Of a stretch of 64,000 bases of DNA, positions 49,188-61,839 are shown piece by piece. The stretch covers positions 12,073,811-12,137,810 of the forward strand of contig NC_073302.1 in NCBI RefSeq assembly GCF_027595985.1. Reading direction: 5' to 3'. The position numbers and the translations under genes were made by a program. The notes beneath the pieces were generated by a model. The model made no database searches, was not told where the DNA came from, and saw only the letters and a list, made by a program, of their open reading frames with translations. Within the stretch, counting starts at the first letter, position 1. Every line of letters starts with the position of its first letter. The DNA comes from Sorex araneus (taxonomy: Eukaryota > Chordata > Mammalia > Eulipotyphla > Soricidae).

Positions 49188-49555
49188 GACTGACCTTGCG
49201 CTGATGACTTCAGATTGGCCTTCAGGCCCACTAGCCAGGCCCTGCTCCTGCCTGGTTTTATTGATATTTGGGGATGGGGGGAGTGATTTTTTTTTTCCAG
49301 CTTAGTCCTCATTGATGCCTCCAGGAAAGACAGGATTAAGCCTCTTCCCCCAAATCCTGGCACCTTCCTCCAGCGGGGATATCAAGACACCGGACCCCAT
49401 TGCTCCACCACCTCCCCCCTGGCCCCAACTTCTCTATTTCCAAGTTCCCTTTGCATCCCAGATCCTCCTGGCGCCCAGACAGGAAGAATTCTGGAGGACT
49501 CGAGACCACTGAGTTCAGTCTCTGCCTGGAAGTTACAGGGAAGTTGCTTGTTTTC

Positions 49556-49715
49556 TGGTTTGGGGGGGGTCACACTCAGTGGTGCTCAGGGCTGACTCCT
49601 GGCTCTGCAATCTTGGTGGTCTTGGAGGACCATGGAGGTGGGGGGCAGAGTTAGAGCCAAGGCTGACTGTGTGCAAGGCAGGGGCCCCACCCACTGCTAT
49701 CTCTCCAGCCCTGTT
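49556..49715 (-). mobile_element. Short SINE, diverged
   Basis: GGTCACACTCAGTGGTGC to GCTATCTCTCCAGCCC. A further decayed relative follows at about 49800-49900. Confidence 0.8.
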
Positions 49716-50504
49716 CTGTTCTTCTGCAGTGCCAGAGATCAAAGCCAGGACCTCACCCACACAAGGCCCTTCCACTGAGCCACACCTTCAGCCCTAAGAG
49801 TTGTGTGTTTTGCTTCGGCTTTGACAGGGTTAGGATCCAACCCAGGACCTCTCACATGCAGAGCCAGGGCTTTGCCTGCTGAGCCAACTCCCAGGCCCTG
49901 ACGTGCCTCCTTATCTGCTGAATGGGTGTAGGAGACGCACAGAGGGTTGCATCTGTCTGTGAGAGCAGCCTGGCTCGCAGCCAGGAAGATGAGTGTTCCT
50001 GGCACGCTGCCCGCTCCCTGCCTCTGGAGCCCTCCAGCTCTCGAATCTGGCCGAAGGGACCTGACCACACCAGTAACTTCGTCCCATGTATGGGGGGCAT
50101 GTGGACCTGATAGGGGGGTGAGGGAGTGCACAGAGATGGTAATCTGGAGAGAATTCCAGGAGAACGGGACCTGAGAGTTGGCCTGACAAGGAGGGAGCAG
50201 TGAAGGACAAGGAGGAAGCAGTGAAGGCTTTCTCGGGCAGACACGGCATCTGGGCACACAGAGGAGAGAGGAGGCCAGGGAGGAGGGCGCGTCCCGGGAC
50301 CCGCAAAGTCTGCACTTGATCCAGAGTGATGCCTGAGCGATGCCCTTGGGGCTATCTGTCTGGCCGAGCCCGCAGAGCTAAATTCAGAAAGAGCTTCGCT
50401 CCCTGGAGGCATCAGGATTCCAGAAACCCCCGGACTCTCTCACATACAGCCGTTGCTGGAAGCAGGAACCACCCGAGTCTCTCCTCTCTGGCCTGCATTC
50501 TTTC

Positions 50505-50672
50505 TTTATTTTGTTTTGGGGTCACATCTGGCGGTGCCCACGTCTTACTCCTGCCTCTGTGCTTCAGGATCACTCCCGGTAGGCTCAGGGGGGTGTCGGG
50601 GATGGGACCTGGGTGGGTCTCACGCCAGGCAAGTGCCCTTCCCACTGTCCTATCACTCCACGCACCCACATT
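50505..50672 (-). mobile_element. Short SINE, diverged
   Basis: GGGGTCACATCTGGCGGTGC to CTATCACTCCACGCACCC. Confidence 0.8.
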
Positions 50673-51248
50673 CTGACACATCTGAGAAAGGCTCAGAGCA
50701 ACAACAGCACCACGTCCTGGCTTTGCTGACAGAGGAAGGCAGGGATGTCCATGGATGTCCAAGGGCAGGAAAGCAGCAAGGACCCAAACGTCCTGGTCAA
50801 ATCCACAAGTATGCCTCTGTAGTCGCAGAGGGATGCTGAGCACCAGAGTATCAGGGGGTCCTCAGCAGGCATGAGAGACCCCCTCAGCCACGAAGCCACC
50901 CCAAGGCTTGGAATGGCTCAGCTCTCTGTTCCATGGAGGCAGAGGGGCCTGCCTCTGCAAACTCCTTCAAGAGGCAGGGAGCATAAACTCCCAAACTCTC
51001 AAGGTAGATTGGAAGGGCAGAAGCGGAGTTTCTCGCTCGACTGTGTGGCTGCCAGTGGCTGAGTTAAGCCCCCCACCTCCCCAGCCTCGGAGCCTTGTGG
51101 GGAGACTCGAGCACTCTCTCCCTGCGTCATTGCGATGTGATGACACACAAGTATAAGATCCCAAATCACCTCACGTGCTTCGCTTTCTATGGCCAAGTTG
51201 TTCAATATGCACATTTGACCTCAATATCGTTGATAAAAAATAAAAAGA

Positions 51249-51405
51249 GGCCAGAACGATAGTCCAGCAGGGCAGGGCACTAGCCTTGCATGAGACTGAT
51301 CCGGGTTCGACCCCCAGCACCCCAAAGGTTCCCCTGAACCTGCCAGGACTGAGCCAGGATTAAGGCCTGAGCAAGGCTGGTGGTGGCCCCAAAACAAAAA
51401 ATAAA
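51249..51405 (+). mobile_element. Short SINE, diverged
   Basis: GGCCAGAACGATAGTCCAGC head, GGGTTCGACCCCCAGCACC and GGTGGCCCCAAAAC end. Confidence 0.85.
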
Positions 51406-51694
51406 AACAAGTTGCTGGAGGGCTTGAAGTTATAAGTGACCCTTGAACAAAGTGGGAATTAGGGACAGTGCTCCCCTGTGCAGTCAAAAATCCTGGTGTC
51501 ACTGTTGATTCCCCCCAGACCTGATGACTGCCACCTGCTGTCAACCGGAAACTGTGCCAAGGGCATAAACAGCCCATGAAGGTGCATGTCTATGCAGCAT
51601 GAGTCCCATATTCTCCTCGTACAGCCACGGAAGGAGGGAAAAGCAAACACTAGGAAGAAGTGTAAAGAAGAGAGCCAGAGACAGAACAGATGAA

Positions 51695-51737
51695 TGAAAG
51701 AAAGAAAAAAAGAAAGAGAGAGAAAAAGCAAGAAAGC

Positions 51738-51825
<88 letters not shown>

Positions 51826-51905
51826 AGGAAGAAGAAGGAAGGAAGGAAGGAAGGAAGGAAGGAAGGAAGGAAGGAAGGAAGGAAGGAAGGAAGGAAGGAA
51901 GGAAA
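51695..51905. repeat. GAAA array followed by GGAA array
   Basis: GAAA repeats to about 51825, then roughly 17 uninterrupted GGAA units to 51904: a 200-base homopurine tract. Confidence 0.97.
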
Positions 51906-52984
51906 GGAGGAGGGAGGGGTGGAGGGAGGGAGGAAGGGAGACAGGTAAAGGAAGAAAGATAGGAAAAAAAGAACAGTAAACATCGAAAAATACGTTTATT
52001 GTATTTATCAGACCCATAAATTGATGCCAACTGTTTACAAGGAAATGCTTCTATAATGGGACCCATGCAGTCCAAATCCTGTTGTTTTGGGGTGAGCTGT
52101 ATTTACAACTATGTATCTGATATACTCGTTTCATGGGGGGGTCCTGAGTCCAGGGCTCCTAGCCCCCACGTTAATGATTACACGGACCCTCCAGAGTCCC
52201 AGGGGGCCCGGTGGTAATTCTCAGCCAGTGGTTGGCAGCTGGATGCCTGGGCCCTTGCACACGGTGCTGCTGGGGCCCTGAGGGACGGGATTCCCGGGGG
52301 TACCCCAGCAGCGCCCGGGGGCCCTCAGGGCTGCATCCAGGACACTCGGGGGCTCAGGCCTGGTGCTCCCGGCGGACACCCCCCGAAGGGTCACTGATTA
52401 ACAGAGGGCTATTGGGACTCGGCCTTGGCCCAGGGGTCTCTGCCTACAGTCCAGGACTCCTGGCCCCCATGTTAACGATTACACAGACCCTGCAGCCTTG
52501 CCTGTGGAACTCAGGCTCTCACATTCCACCCCCCGCCCCAGGTCTCTGTCACGGAGACAGTGAGGGGGACGGCGGGGCCGTGCCCTGCCAGGAGGATGTC
52601 TGCCTCCAGGCGAGTGAGGGCGCCGGCCACCAGTGAGGGCTCGTGGGCAGAAGGGTGGAGGCCAGGCTCGTCCCAGCTCTGCCCCTGACGTCCTGGGTGA
52701 CCCGGGCCATGATGCTGTCCCTCTTCCGGCTTCAGAGCTTCCATCTGCAGCACTGGCCCCAGCCCCGGTCCCCGCAACCATATCCGAAGCCTGATGTCTC
52801 AGAACCGCGGGGTTTAGATCCAGGCAATGGGCCACCAGACTGGGGCGCCAGGTGAATCCAGCCAGCTGGGATCCCCGCCTGCTGTCCCCAAGGCCGTGTG
52901 CCACCTTGGGACGGGGCTCAGGGGTTTTCTGGGAGGGTAGAGGGAGCACCGGAGGGGGGTGTTCAGTGCTGAGGCTCTGGGTAT

Positions 52985-53035
52985 GTGTGTGTGTGTATGT
53001 GTGTTTGTGTGTGTGTGAGTGTGTGTGCGTGCGAG
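52985..53035. repeat. GT microsatellite
   Basis: TGTGTGTGTGTATGTGTG-type run followed by a G-rich stretch. Confidence 0.92.
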
Positions 53036-53784
53036 CGGGGGTGGGGGGAAGGAGGGGGGAAGGAGGGGGACTGTTACATCCAGGGAAACTGAGACCCGGA
53101 GAGTGTGTGCAGAGTCACTCAGGGCTCCAAGCTGGAGGGAGACGCTTGGGGCTGGCTCCATCCCAAGTGGGTACGGGAAGCTTCTGGCACGGGCCAGCCG
53201 GGCAGCGAGCAACAGGGCCTGTTCCAGGCGAAGGGTCACGGTGAACCTGTCAGAGCCCAGGCCAGGAGCCTGTCAACAGTCCCCACCCCCCCCCACCCCC
53301 CCCCCCCCCCACACACCGTGGCCAGCAGAAGAGGCCCCTAAACGTCCGCTGGGAGCCCCCAGTTCAGAGCCTGGGCTGGGCCCACTGCCCGTGGCTTGTT
53401 TCCCTCCCGGGATACCATCCACCTCGACCCTGCCCTGCTCGGGCCGCTGAGATCTCAGCCTCTGGTCTGGGGGGTCCCGAGTCCCGGCCAGCGTGGGACA
53501 CACAGCAGGCCGCTTATCAGAATCAGCCTCAAGGAAGGGGGCCCAGCCCTGCCCCTGCCCTGACCACAGGCCTCCCCCCCCCCCCCCCCTGGACCACAAT
53601 GTGCAAAGGGCCGAGGCCAGGGGCGGCAGAACCGCCCTGTTCTCTGTTCTGGCCCGAGTGCTGTTGTTCTGGACTTCCCGGGAAGCCGGCCCCTCCCGGG
53701 GCGCCCTCCCGGCCTGTTTGCTCTCTGGCTCCCCGCGGCCCATGGGGCCTCCCAGAACACCCACCCTCTGGCCGGGGCTCATTG

Positions 53785-53804
53785 GGATAATGGTCAGTAA
53801 ACAA
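53785..53804. promoter_or_regulatory. Candidate GATA and forkhead motifs in a unique block
   Basis: GGATAA (53785-53790) and GTAAACAA (53797-53804) lie close together in repeat-free sequence upstream of GSN. The motifs are short and this is only a candidate. Confidence 0.25.
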
Positions 53805-54120
53805 CAGGCAGTTATGAAACCCGGCGGAACCGCACTGGCCTCTGGATGGTCCTGGGAGTCCAATGGGCGTGAAGGACACGTGCTGGAGAGCCCGTGAGCC
53901 CGTGCCTCCGTTTCCTCATCTCCAGAGCGGGGAGGGAGCCCTGGGGAGACGGCTGGAAGGGCTCCAGGCCTTGCACGGAGGAGGCCCAGGTTGGATCCCT
54001 CGCACCTCGGGGACCCTTGAGCATGACCAGGGAGGGACCCCCGGACACTGAGCTGGACAGTCACCCTGGTGGCCCCAACATTAACTTTGAAAACAGAATT
54101 AAAAAAAAAAAAACAGGAAA

Positions 54121-54289
54121 GACTGGAGCGATAGCACAGCAGGGAGGGCCTTTGCCTTGCACGTGGTCGACTTGGGTTCGATTCCCGGCATCCCTTATGG
54201 TCCCTGAGCACTGCCAGGAGTAATTCCTGAGTGCAGAGCCAGGAGGAACCCCTGTGCATTGCCAGTGTGACCCTAAAAGAAAAAAAAAG
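54121..54289 (+). mobile_element. Short SINE
   Basis: ACTGGAGCGATAGCACAGC to GTGTGACCCTAAAAG. Another copy follows immediately. Confidence 0.92.
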
Positions 54290-54292
54290 GAG

Positions 54293-54465
54293 AGGCTGGA
54301 GAGATAGTACAGCGGGGAGGGTGTTGGCCTTGCGAGCTGTTGACGCAGGTCCCATCGCTGGCACCCAGTAGGGTCCCCTGAACACCACCAGGAGTGAGTC
54401 CTGAGATCAGAGCAGGGGTAAGCCCTGAGCACCCAATGGGTGTGGCCCCCCCAAAAAAAATTTTA
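54293..54465 (+). mobile_element. Short SINE, diverged, in tandem with the previous one
   Basis: AGGCTGGAGAGATAGTACAG to GTGTGGCCCCCCCAAAAAAA. Confidence 0.85.
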
Positions 54466-55699
54466 ATGGAATGAAATGGGGAGAGATCTGAGGTGTGGGA
54501 AGGGTGGGGGGCATGTACCCCAGGGGTTAGGGGTACTGGCCTTCAGGCACCAGACCCTGAGTTCAATCCCTGGCATCAGAGGGCCCCAAATACTAATGTC
54601 TTAGCCCTCAGCATTGCTGCACTGCCAGCATCTGTCCCGGTGATTAAGTGGCATCAGGGCCCCCCAGAGCACTGCTGGGGAGCCTCCCCCCAACAAAGGA
54701 TCCTCATTATCATATCAGGGGTAGGGAGGAGACCCAAGGCCTGGCAGGGGGAGTGCCCCCAAAGCAAGACCCCAGATGCCATGTCCACTCTGCACACCCC
54801 AGGGAGTCTCACAGAAGAAAGGTCCAACCCTTCAGGGAGAGCCTGAGTTCTGCCTGTGCTGTGTGGCCTGGAGCCAGGTGCTTACCCTCTCTGATCGAGG
54901 GAGCATCTGCAAATAGGGAGAGAGGGAGCCCAGGTGCAAGCTGTTGAGGAGCTCGAAAGAGAGAGAGACTGTTGGGGTGCATCACCCCACGGGGGACTGA
55001 TTCACTGCAGGGTCTGTCCCTCCATCCTCTCCTTGGACCTGGGAGCACGACCCTGGAAGTCACACAGCCAGTACCGGCAAGGCACACTCAGGCCCCAGCA
55101 CCCGGTCAGCTCCAGGCCGCCATCCGCCCGGAGTCCTCATTTCATGACAAGGCGCCTGGCCAGGGCCAGCTGGCCCCAGCTGTCCCGGGGGTGGACAGCT
55201 GTCAGGGACATGGTGTGTGGCGCCCGGCCGGAGCCCCCTCCAGGAGGCGACTCTCAGAGCCACAGCCCTGGCCCCGCCCCGCTGTGGAGGCCGCCCTGGC
55301 CAGGTGCCAAGAGCCAGAGGTCACCCTCTGAGAGCCTGGCCCCTCCGCTCCTTCACCCCGTGCCCGGGAGCTGCCAGATTTGGCTTCGGGGCCAGGCCCA
55401 GGATGGCTCCTGCCAGCGCTCAGGCAGACTCTGGGAGGGAGGTGGGTCCTATGCAGCGGGCGTGGGCTGCAGGCAGAGGGTCTCCCGGCCCCTCCGGACC
55501 CCTCGGCCCGTGCACAGGGGAGCTCAGGCGCATCGGCCGCAAGACAGGGACCCCCGTGCAGTGCTGTGGCCAGTGGCACCCAGGGACACCGTCTCCATCC
55601 ACGCCAGGCAGGCCCCCCTCCGAGAGCAAGTTTTTCCAAACAGGATAAAAAGAATTGGCCTGGCTGCGGGAAAGGCCCCCCCTCCAAAGGTGAGTCAAT

Positions 55700-55850
55700 T
55701 TTCGTGTTTGTTTTGGTGCTTGGACAGACCCTGGCGGTGCTCCGGGCCCACACGTGGGGGTGTTCAGAGGACCACAAGTGGCGCTGGGATTCGAACCACT
55801 GTCACGGCCGTAGGCGAGGCCGGTGCCTGGAGCTCTGTAACTATCTCTCT
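55700..55850 (-). mobile_element. SINE relic
   Basis: CTGGCGGTGCTCCGGGCCC to GTAACTATCTCTCTCCCCC. Badly decayed. Confidence 0.55.
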
Positions 55851-56637
55851 CCCCCCCCCCCCATCTGGGTTTAGTCCATTCCAGCTCTGGGCGGGGAGCG
55901 GGGGGTGTGAGCAAGTTGCATTTGCTCTCAGCCTCAACGTCTTCCTTCACCAATTGAAGATTGGGACTCCCCCAACTCCCGCCCACAAATGCCGTGAGGA
56001 TTGAGTTAAGGAAAACCCAGCAGGGGCTATGCACGGTACCAGGCTCGGAGGCTGCATGTATGAAAGAAGCTGCAACTGCTGTTCCCTGGGACTCGGGCCC
56101 TTGGGGACAGCCTGGAGACGGGAGCATATGCCTTGCACGAGCGGGACCCCGAGTTTGATCCCCAACACTGAATGCCGCCCCACCCCCCAGCCATACTCCT
56201 GGGCGTGGCTCTGGTGGGCGCCAGGACCACCATCTTCAGTCTGAGCACTGAACCATCTGGTCCTCCACTGCGTGACCAACCATGTATAAGGGGCCCCTGG
56301 GTCCTCCCACTCTGCTGGGAAGTCCCCACTTCGAGTGGCCTTCTCAGAGACAGGAAGAGGGGACCGAAAGACCCGTTCCAAAGTGCTGGGCTCAAACACA
56401 AACTTTGCAGCATCCCTCTGGGACAGCACCTGCTTGCTTGACGGGAGGCCATGAGTGTTTGGGTTTGACCCCAAGTCGCACCCCACATGCCAAGTGCAAA
56501 CCCAGCACCTTGGCTGGAACCCCCAGCACCCCAGCCAATGTAGCCCCCCACAAACAGAACAGCCAGTGCACCAGCCGTGGACACCGCAATCCCTAAGGGA
56601 AGGAGAAACGATAACAATCATGAAATTCGCATATAAG

Positions 56638-57171
56638 TGGATCAACCCGGAAAGTATCCTCTTGCATGAAATGAGTCAGAAAGAGAGAGACAGACATAGA
56701 AAGATCGCACTCATCTGTGGAATATAAAGTAGCAGAATGGGAGACTAACACCCAAGAGTAGTAGAGATAAGGACCAGGAGGTCTGCCCCACAGCTTGGAA
56801 ACTGGCCTCACATGCTGGGGGAATGGGCAGCTCAGCTAGAGAAGGGAACACCAAGTAGAGGATGTTGGGAGGACCCATTCGGGTTGGAAGATGCGAACTG
56901 AAAGTAGACGCCACTCAATACCTGTATTGCAACCCACAACACCCAAACGAAGAGAGAACAAAAGGGAATGACCTGCCACAGAGGCAGGGTGGAGTGGCGG
57001 GGGATGGGGTGGGGGTGGTGGGAGGGATATTGGGAACATTGGTGGAGAAGAATGGGGAGTGGTGGAGGGATGGGTAAACGATCACTGTATGACTGAAATG
57101 CAAACATGGAAGTTCATAAGTCTGTAACTGTACCTCACAGTGACTCACTAATAAAATATTTTAAAAAATTG
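56638..57171 (+). mobile_element. 5'-truncated L1-type 3' end with target duplication
   Basis: It is closely similar to the 31-kb copy (ATGAAATGAGTCAGAAAGAG; CACTGTATGACTGAAATG; ACTAATAAAATATT). The flanks ATTCGCATATAAG (56625-56637) and ATTCACATAAG (57172-57182) look like a diverged target duplication. Confidence 0.82.
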
Positions 57172-57499
57172 ATTCACATAAGCTATCATATTATTAGAGA
57201 AAAAGAAAATTACATGCACATTTGTACCGATAAACAGCTCTGAACAAATGCAACTCTTATTCATGAGAAAACTCAGTAAACTAGTAATAGAAAGGGGAAA
57301 AAATAACCTTTTCGACAGTAAGACCCACTGATGGTTAAGGGCGGGGGGTGGGTGGGTAAATCAGGCCAAAGGGATGGATTGTGAAGAACTGGCGGGCACA
57401 AGTGTCGTAGAAGTGGATGTGGGTTTCTCACGAGGCGCCGCCCAAAGTCCTGTGTTCTAGTCAGGTCAGTGCTGTTTTAACTTCAGAACTGCTGGTCTC

Positions 57500-57660
57500 C
57501 AGGGCCAGAGCAATAGTAGGGCACGCGGCCGGCCCGGGTTCGATTCCCAGCATCCCATATGGTCCCCCGAGCACCGCCAGGAGTAATTCCTGAGTGCAGA
57601 GCCACGAGGAATCCCTGAGCATCGCTGGGGGTGACCCCCGAAGCAAAAATAAATAAATAA
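57500..57660 (+). mobile_element. Short SINE, head deletion
   Basis: CAGGGCCAGAGCAATAGTAG joined to GGTTCGATTCCCAGCATCC, ending in an AAATAAAT tail. Confidence 0.9.
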
Positions 57661-60084
57661 ATATGTTTAAAAACTGTCAGCTTCCTCCCTCTTCTCACGC
57701 TCCCCCTGCCTCCGGGCTGTGGTGCCGAGGGGTGACCCCAGCGTGAGAGGGCAGGTGGCAAGCAGCCTCTCAGAATCTCGGGTTCTGAGTCTTGGGGGGT
57801 CTGAAAGAAAGAGCAAAGGGGACTGTATTTATGCAGCTGGCCAGCATGTCCCACCTGCCCGCAGGAAGTTCTTCCTTGCCCGGGGATACACAGAAGTCCC
57901 TGGAGCTGCGAGGGCGCGAGGAGGCAGGTAAGGCCTGGGCCGGTGAGCCCCAAGAATGCCCCCAGCTGGGGAGCACAGGGAGGGCTCAGGTGGGACAGGG
58001 CCATGCCCCACGCGCTCGGACACAGGGGCCGAGGCTTCCGTTTCTGTCTCTGCAGACTGCGGGGACACTTCCCGGCCTGGCACTGTGCTCACAGAGACGG
58101 GAGCTGTAGCATGAACCGGAACTGCTCACCCGTGACCTCCACCTCTGTGTCCTGCCACGGCAGTGGGGAGACTGGAAGGTCCCCGACATGCCCAGAGGCC
58201 AATGGGCGTGGCTGGAGGCACGGATAGGGGGTTATGCTAGAGAGAGTCTCCAGGCAGCTCCCCAGGCCTTCCGCCCTTCCTAACGCCCCATCCTCTCTCC
58301 TCTGCTCCCCTCAGCCTGCCCAGCCCAGGCCCTCACTCCCTGGGAGAGTTGGAACATGTGACCCCGCACCCCACAGAGCTCCCCTCCCCCCCAGGCCCTG
58401 GCTTGCAAGAACTCGCTGTGGGAGGAAACTCCACCTGCCGGCGCTGAGGGTCAGAGAGACGCTGCTCTTGACCCTGAGCGTCTCCGCAGACTTCTCGGCT
58501 CTTCTCTGTTGTTGCTGGGCCCTTTCCTGGGATTATTTTGTCAGGACAACGCCTGGCGCTGCAGAGAGCCTGTAGGACGGGAATGTGCTGGCTGCTTCCT
58601 CCGCCCAGACAAGCGGTGACCAGCTGGAAACACTCAAGAGGCCCCAGCGCAGAGGCAGGGCCTGGCAGGTTACGGGCTGGAGGGGGGCAGCTCCGCACCT
58701 GTGCCCCCTTCGGGCACCTCCCTGGCCCCCACAGGAAGCTCCAGGGCTGGAGAGTAGCCTCGAGCTCCCGCTCCTCCTGCAGGGAGAGCCCCGAAGAGTG
58801 GGGGCTACTCCCTAGAGCACACACACTCCCACTGACCCTCACGGCCCACCTCCACCCCACAGGGACAGCCTGGTGTCCCCCCTCTTCCTCTGGGAGCACA
58901 GCCCCAACTTCTCTCTCCGGTCACTCACCCCGCCGGCACCCTCCTGCTCAGTGCCCGGCCCAGCCCGACCCGGTGGGCAGCAGAGGCCAGGAGCCCCTGG
59001 CTTGACCTTGGAGGCCCTTTGGGACCTGCTGGCCACGTGCTTGTCACCCGCTGGCCCTCCTCCCCACGGACCTACCCTCTGTACCCCCTCGCTCTGCTGC
59101 CCTACGGCCACCGCGGGCTCCAGGTCCAGCTGGCTCCGCCTCTGGGCAAGCCCTCGGCCTCCCTGAGCCTCCCTGTCCTCATCATCAGCCCCTGAGCACA
59201 GGCTGGTGGGCACAGGATGACTGCCCTCCCCCCCACACACCCCCCTGCAGGCCACCATGCCTGTCCCGAGGCCGGGACAGCAGCTGGGACAGTTTTCTCT
59301 CTGGAAGGCGGCTTCCTCAGAGCCCCTCAGCCGCCAGGGACGGGGCGGGCGGGAGAAGGGCTTAGAGGAAAATTCCGCGGTCTGGCCCAGCCAACCTGGC
59401 ACTCCCAGCTGCTCCCAGCTGCCTCTGCGAAGGGGGTGGGGGCCCCGGGGCCCTGGCAGGCTCTTCCTGAGCCCCGACTTTGGCTCGAGGCCTCGCCCCC
59501 TGTCTGAGCGGGCAGGAGAGTGGGGGCTTGGGGGCCGTTCCTTGGCAGTCGGGAGAAGAGGCAGTGGAGGGGGGAGACACAGAACCGCAGCACGAGCTCC
59601 TGTACCTGCTTGCGGGTCCCCAGGCCTGGCCTGGAAAAGGGCCCCTGGGCGGGTGCCCGTCCCAAGATGCGACCCCGTGTCCGTGTCCTAGCCCTGCACC
59701 AGGCCTGCCTCTCCCTCCCCTGTCCTGTGCAGGCACCCCTGCACATTCTGTACACTGCACTCCACATCACTTACTCCTTAGACGATGCGGTGACGTCTGT
59801 CACACAATGGCAGGGACGGAGCTATGGGCCATCATTCAACTGCCACGCTCATCCTGGATCCTGTCCCTGGAGGTGGGGTCAGAGGCCTGTCCGGGCTCTG
59901 CAGGCCGCGGTCCTGGGACAGACGCTGGTCCAGCCCACCCTGTCCTTCCTCCACTTTGCTAGGTGTTTCCTTTCCCCGTGCCTCAGTCTCCCCGGCTGGC
60001 AGGTAGGAGGGTTAAACATTAGCACTCGTGTAGCAGGGGCACGGCGGGAAGAAGAGACACGGCACCTGGGAGGCTTTGTGGGTA

Positions 60085-60265
60085 GCTGAGAGGGAGCACA
60101 GAGAGGAAGGTGCCAGCCTTGCATGCTGTGGACCCCTATTCGATCCCCGGCACCACATCTGGTTGCCTGAACAGCATCAGGAATGATCCCTGAGCACAGA
60201 GCCAGGAGCAGCTCCTGAGCCCCCAGGGGCCCACAAAACCCCAAAAATAGAAAATAAAAAAGAAA
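60085..60265 (+). mobile_element. Short SINE, diverged
   Basis: GCTGAGAGGGAGCACAGAG head, CTATTCGATCCCCGGCACC and GAGCACAGAGCCAGGAGC. Confidence 0.78.
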
Positions 60266-60300
60266 ATACCTGGCACAGAATGAGTCTATCCACCTGCTTC

Positions 60301-60462
60301 GGGGCCAGAGAGAGAGCACAGTGGTTAGGGCACTTGCTTTACACACAGCTGAGCTGGGTTCAATAACTGGCACCTCATGGGATCCAACCCTTGCTAGGAA
60401 TAATCCTGGTGTGCAGAGGCAGGAGTAAGCCCTGAGCACAGCCAGGTGTCACTCCCCAGAAA
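60301..60462 (+). mobile_element. Short SINE, diverged
   Basis: GGGGCCAGAGAGAGAGCACA head and GTAAGCCCTGAGCACAGCC tail. Confidence 0.82.
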
Positions 60463-60484
60463 ATCCCATTCTACAATATTTTCT

Positions 60485-60669
60485 TTTTTTTTTCAATTTT
60501 TTTTTTCTTTTCGGGTCACACCTGGCAATGCACAGGGGTTACTCCTGGCTCTGCACTCAGGAATTATCGCTGGTGGTGCTCAGAGGACCATATGGGATGC
60601 TGGGAATCGAACCCGGGTCAGCCGCGTGCAAGGCAAACGCCCTACCCACTATGCTATTGTTCCAGCCCC
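60485..60669 (-). mobile_element. Short SINE, young
   Basis: A near-consensus antisense copy flanked by a perfect 15-bp duplication, TCTACAATATTTTCT, at 60470-60484 and 60670-60684. Confidence 0.96.
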
Positions 60670-60799
60670 TCTACAATATTTTCTGGGTTTGCTAGAGGAA
60701 GGCCCGGGTACCTGTCTGTGACCTCCATGCCACATACCAGGCCCCATGTGCCCACTGCTGACATGTATTGATCACCCTATCACATTAGGGAAATCCAAA

Positions 60800-60862
60800 T
60801 AGGCGGCTATAATTAGAATATAATTAGAATATAATTAGAATCCGAATATAATTGGAATATAA
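60800..60862. repeat. AT-rich 11-bp tandem repeat
   Basis: About five imperfect copies of ATAATTAGAAT. Confidence 0.9.
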
Positions 60863-61087
60863 TAGGGTTATCCCCGCTGTTCCAGAGAATGAGTCCAAGG
60901 CCCAGAGAGGCTGATAATCCTCAGTGAGGGTCTGAGTGCTAGACGGAAATGAGGGGGTGGGTCAGGGGTGGAGGCCGAGCGCCCGGCAAACAGGCACAGG
61001 GCATTGCTGGGGTGATGAACAGGGTCTCGCACTGGAGTACCGTGCGGGCAGCCTAACTCCATAGAGTGTTTTTAACTCTTTGAATTA

Positions 61088-61286
61088 GGGGCCAGAGAAA
61101 GAGAGTACAGCGGGTAGGGCATTTGCTTTGCACACGGCCGACCCAGGTTCAATTCCCAGCATCCCACGGGGTTCTCTGAGCACTGTCAGAAGTGATTCTT
61201 AAGAGCAGAGTCAGGAGTAACTCCTAGTATCGCCAGGTATGACCCCCCTCCCCCAGCCCCTCCAAAAAAAAAAATGAAAAGAAAAA
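61088..61286 (+). mobile_element. Short SINE
   Basis: GGGGCCAGAGAAAGAGAGTA to GTATGACCCCCC plus an A tail. It is flanked by TCTTTGAATTA at 61077-61087 and 61287-61297. Confidence 0.93.
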
Positions 61287-61819
61287 TCTTTGAATTAACT
61301 AAAAGGGGTGAAGGATGTTTATGCAAAAATAACATGCAACGTTCCTTGAACAATGAAAGTTAATTTCCTTTACAAATTGTTGTTTTGAAAGCCAAAGTCC
61401 ATGCACGTCCACTCCTCCCAAGCAGCCGGCGTGAGAGTGAGTGGACACGGTCACTCAGAGGCTGAGCAGGGGGGCCCCTGGGAGTGGGGAGCCCTGAGCC
61501 CTGGTTCCCTCCCAAACGCAAACCAGGGGTGTTCTGGAACCTTCCAGGCAGCCACAGGAGACGAAGGCAGGAGGGGACCCTCACCCCTATAGCAACAAGG
61601 CCGGGCTCTCAGAAGGGGGTCGACCCCCACCCCCAGGTGTAGCCCCTGGGCCTCTAGATGAACATGAGATTCCCAAAGCAGTCCAGCCACCTTCTCTCAC
61701 ACTTGGGGAAACTGAGTCCAGGCAGGAGAAAGGGCTTGCCAGGCTTAGCCAGAGGGCAGAAATGGGGTCCCCTCCCCGTCCCCCTCCTCCCCCTGCGCTG
61801 GGAGGCCCTCACCGCCCGG

Positions 61820-61839
61820 TGACTCAGGCCTCTGAGTCA
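61820..61839. promoter_or_regulatory. Paired AP-1-type sites
   Basis: TGACTCA (61820-61826) and TGAGTCA (61833-61839) lie 13 bases apart in unique sequence upstream of GSN, forming a near-perfect inverted pair. Binding is inferred from the consensus alone. Confidence 0.4.

Noticed and set aside
51459..52075. Overlapping frames of 140-174 codons, SFFLSFF or KERKKERK type
   Set aside because: All come from the GAAA/GGAA array in different frames.
53273..54388. 371-codon frame on the - strand
   Set aside because: GC-rich sequence plus SINE translation; overlapping frames on the + strand are also open. No recognised domain and no splice context.
54934..56004. 356-codon frame on the + strand
   Set aside because: It runs through a GC-rich unique block and a decayed SINE. 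No family resemblance or codon signature was seen.
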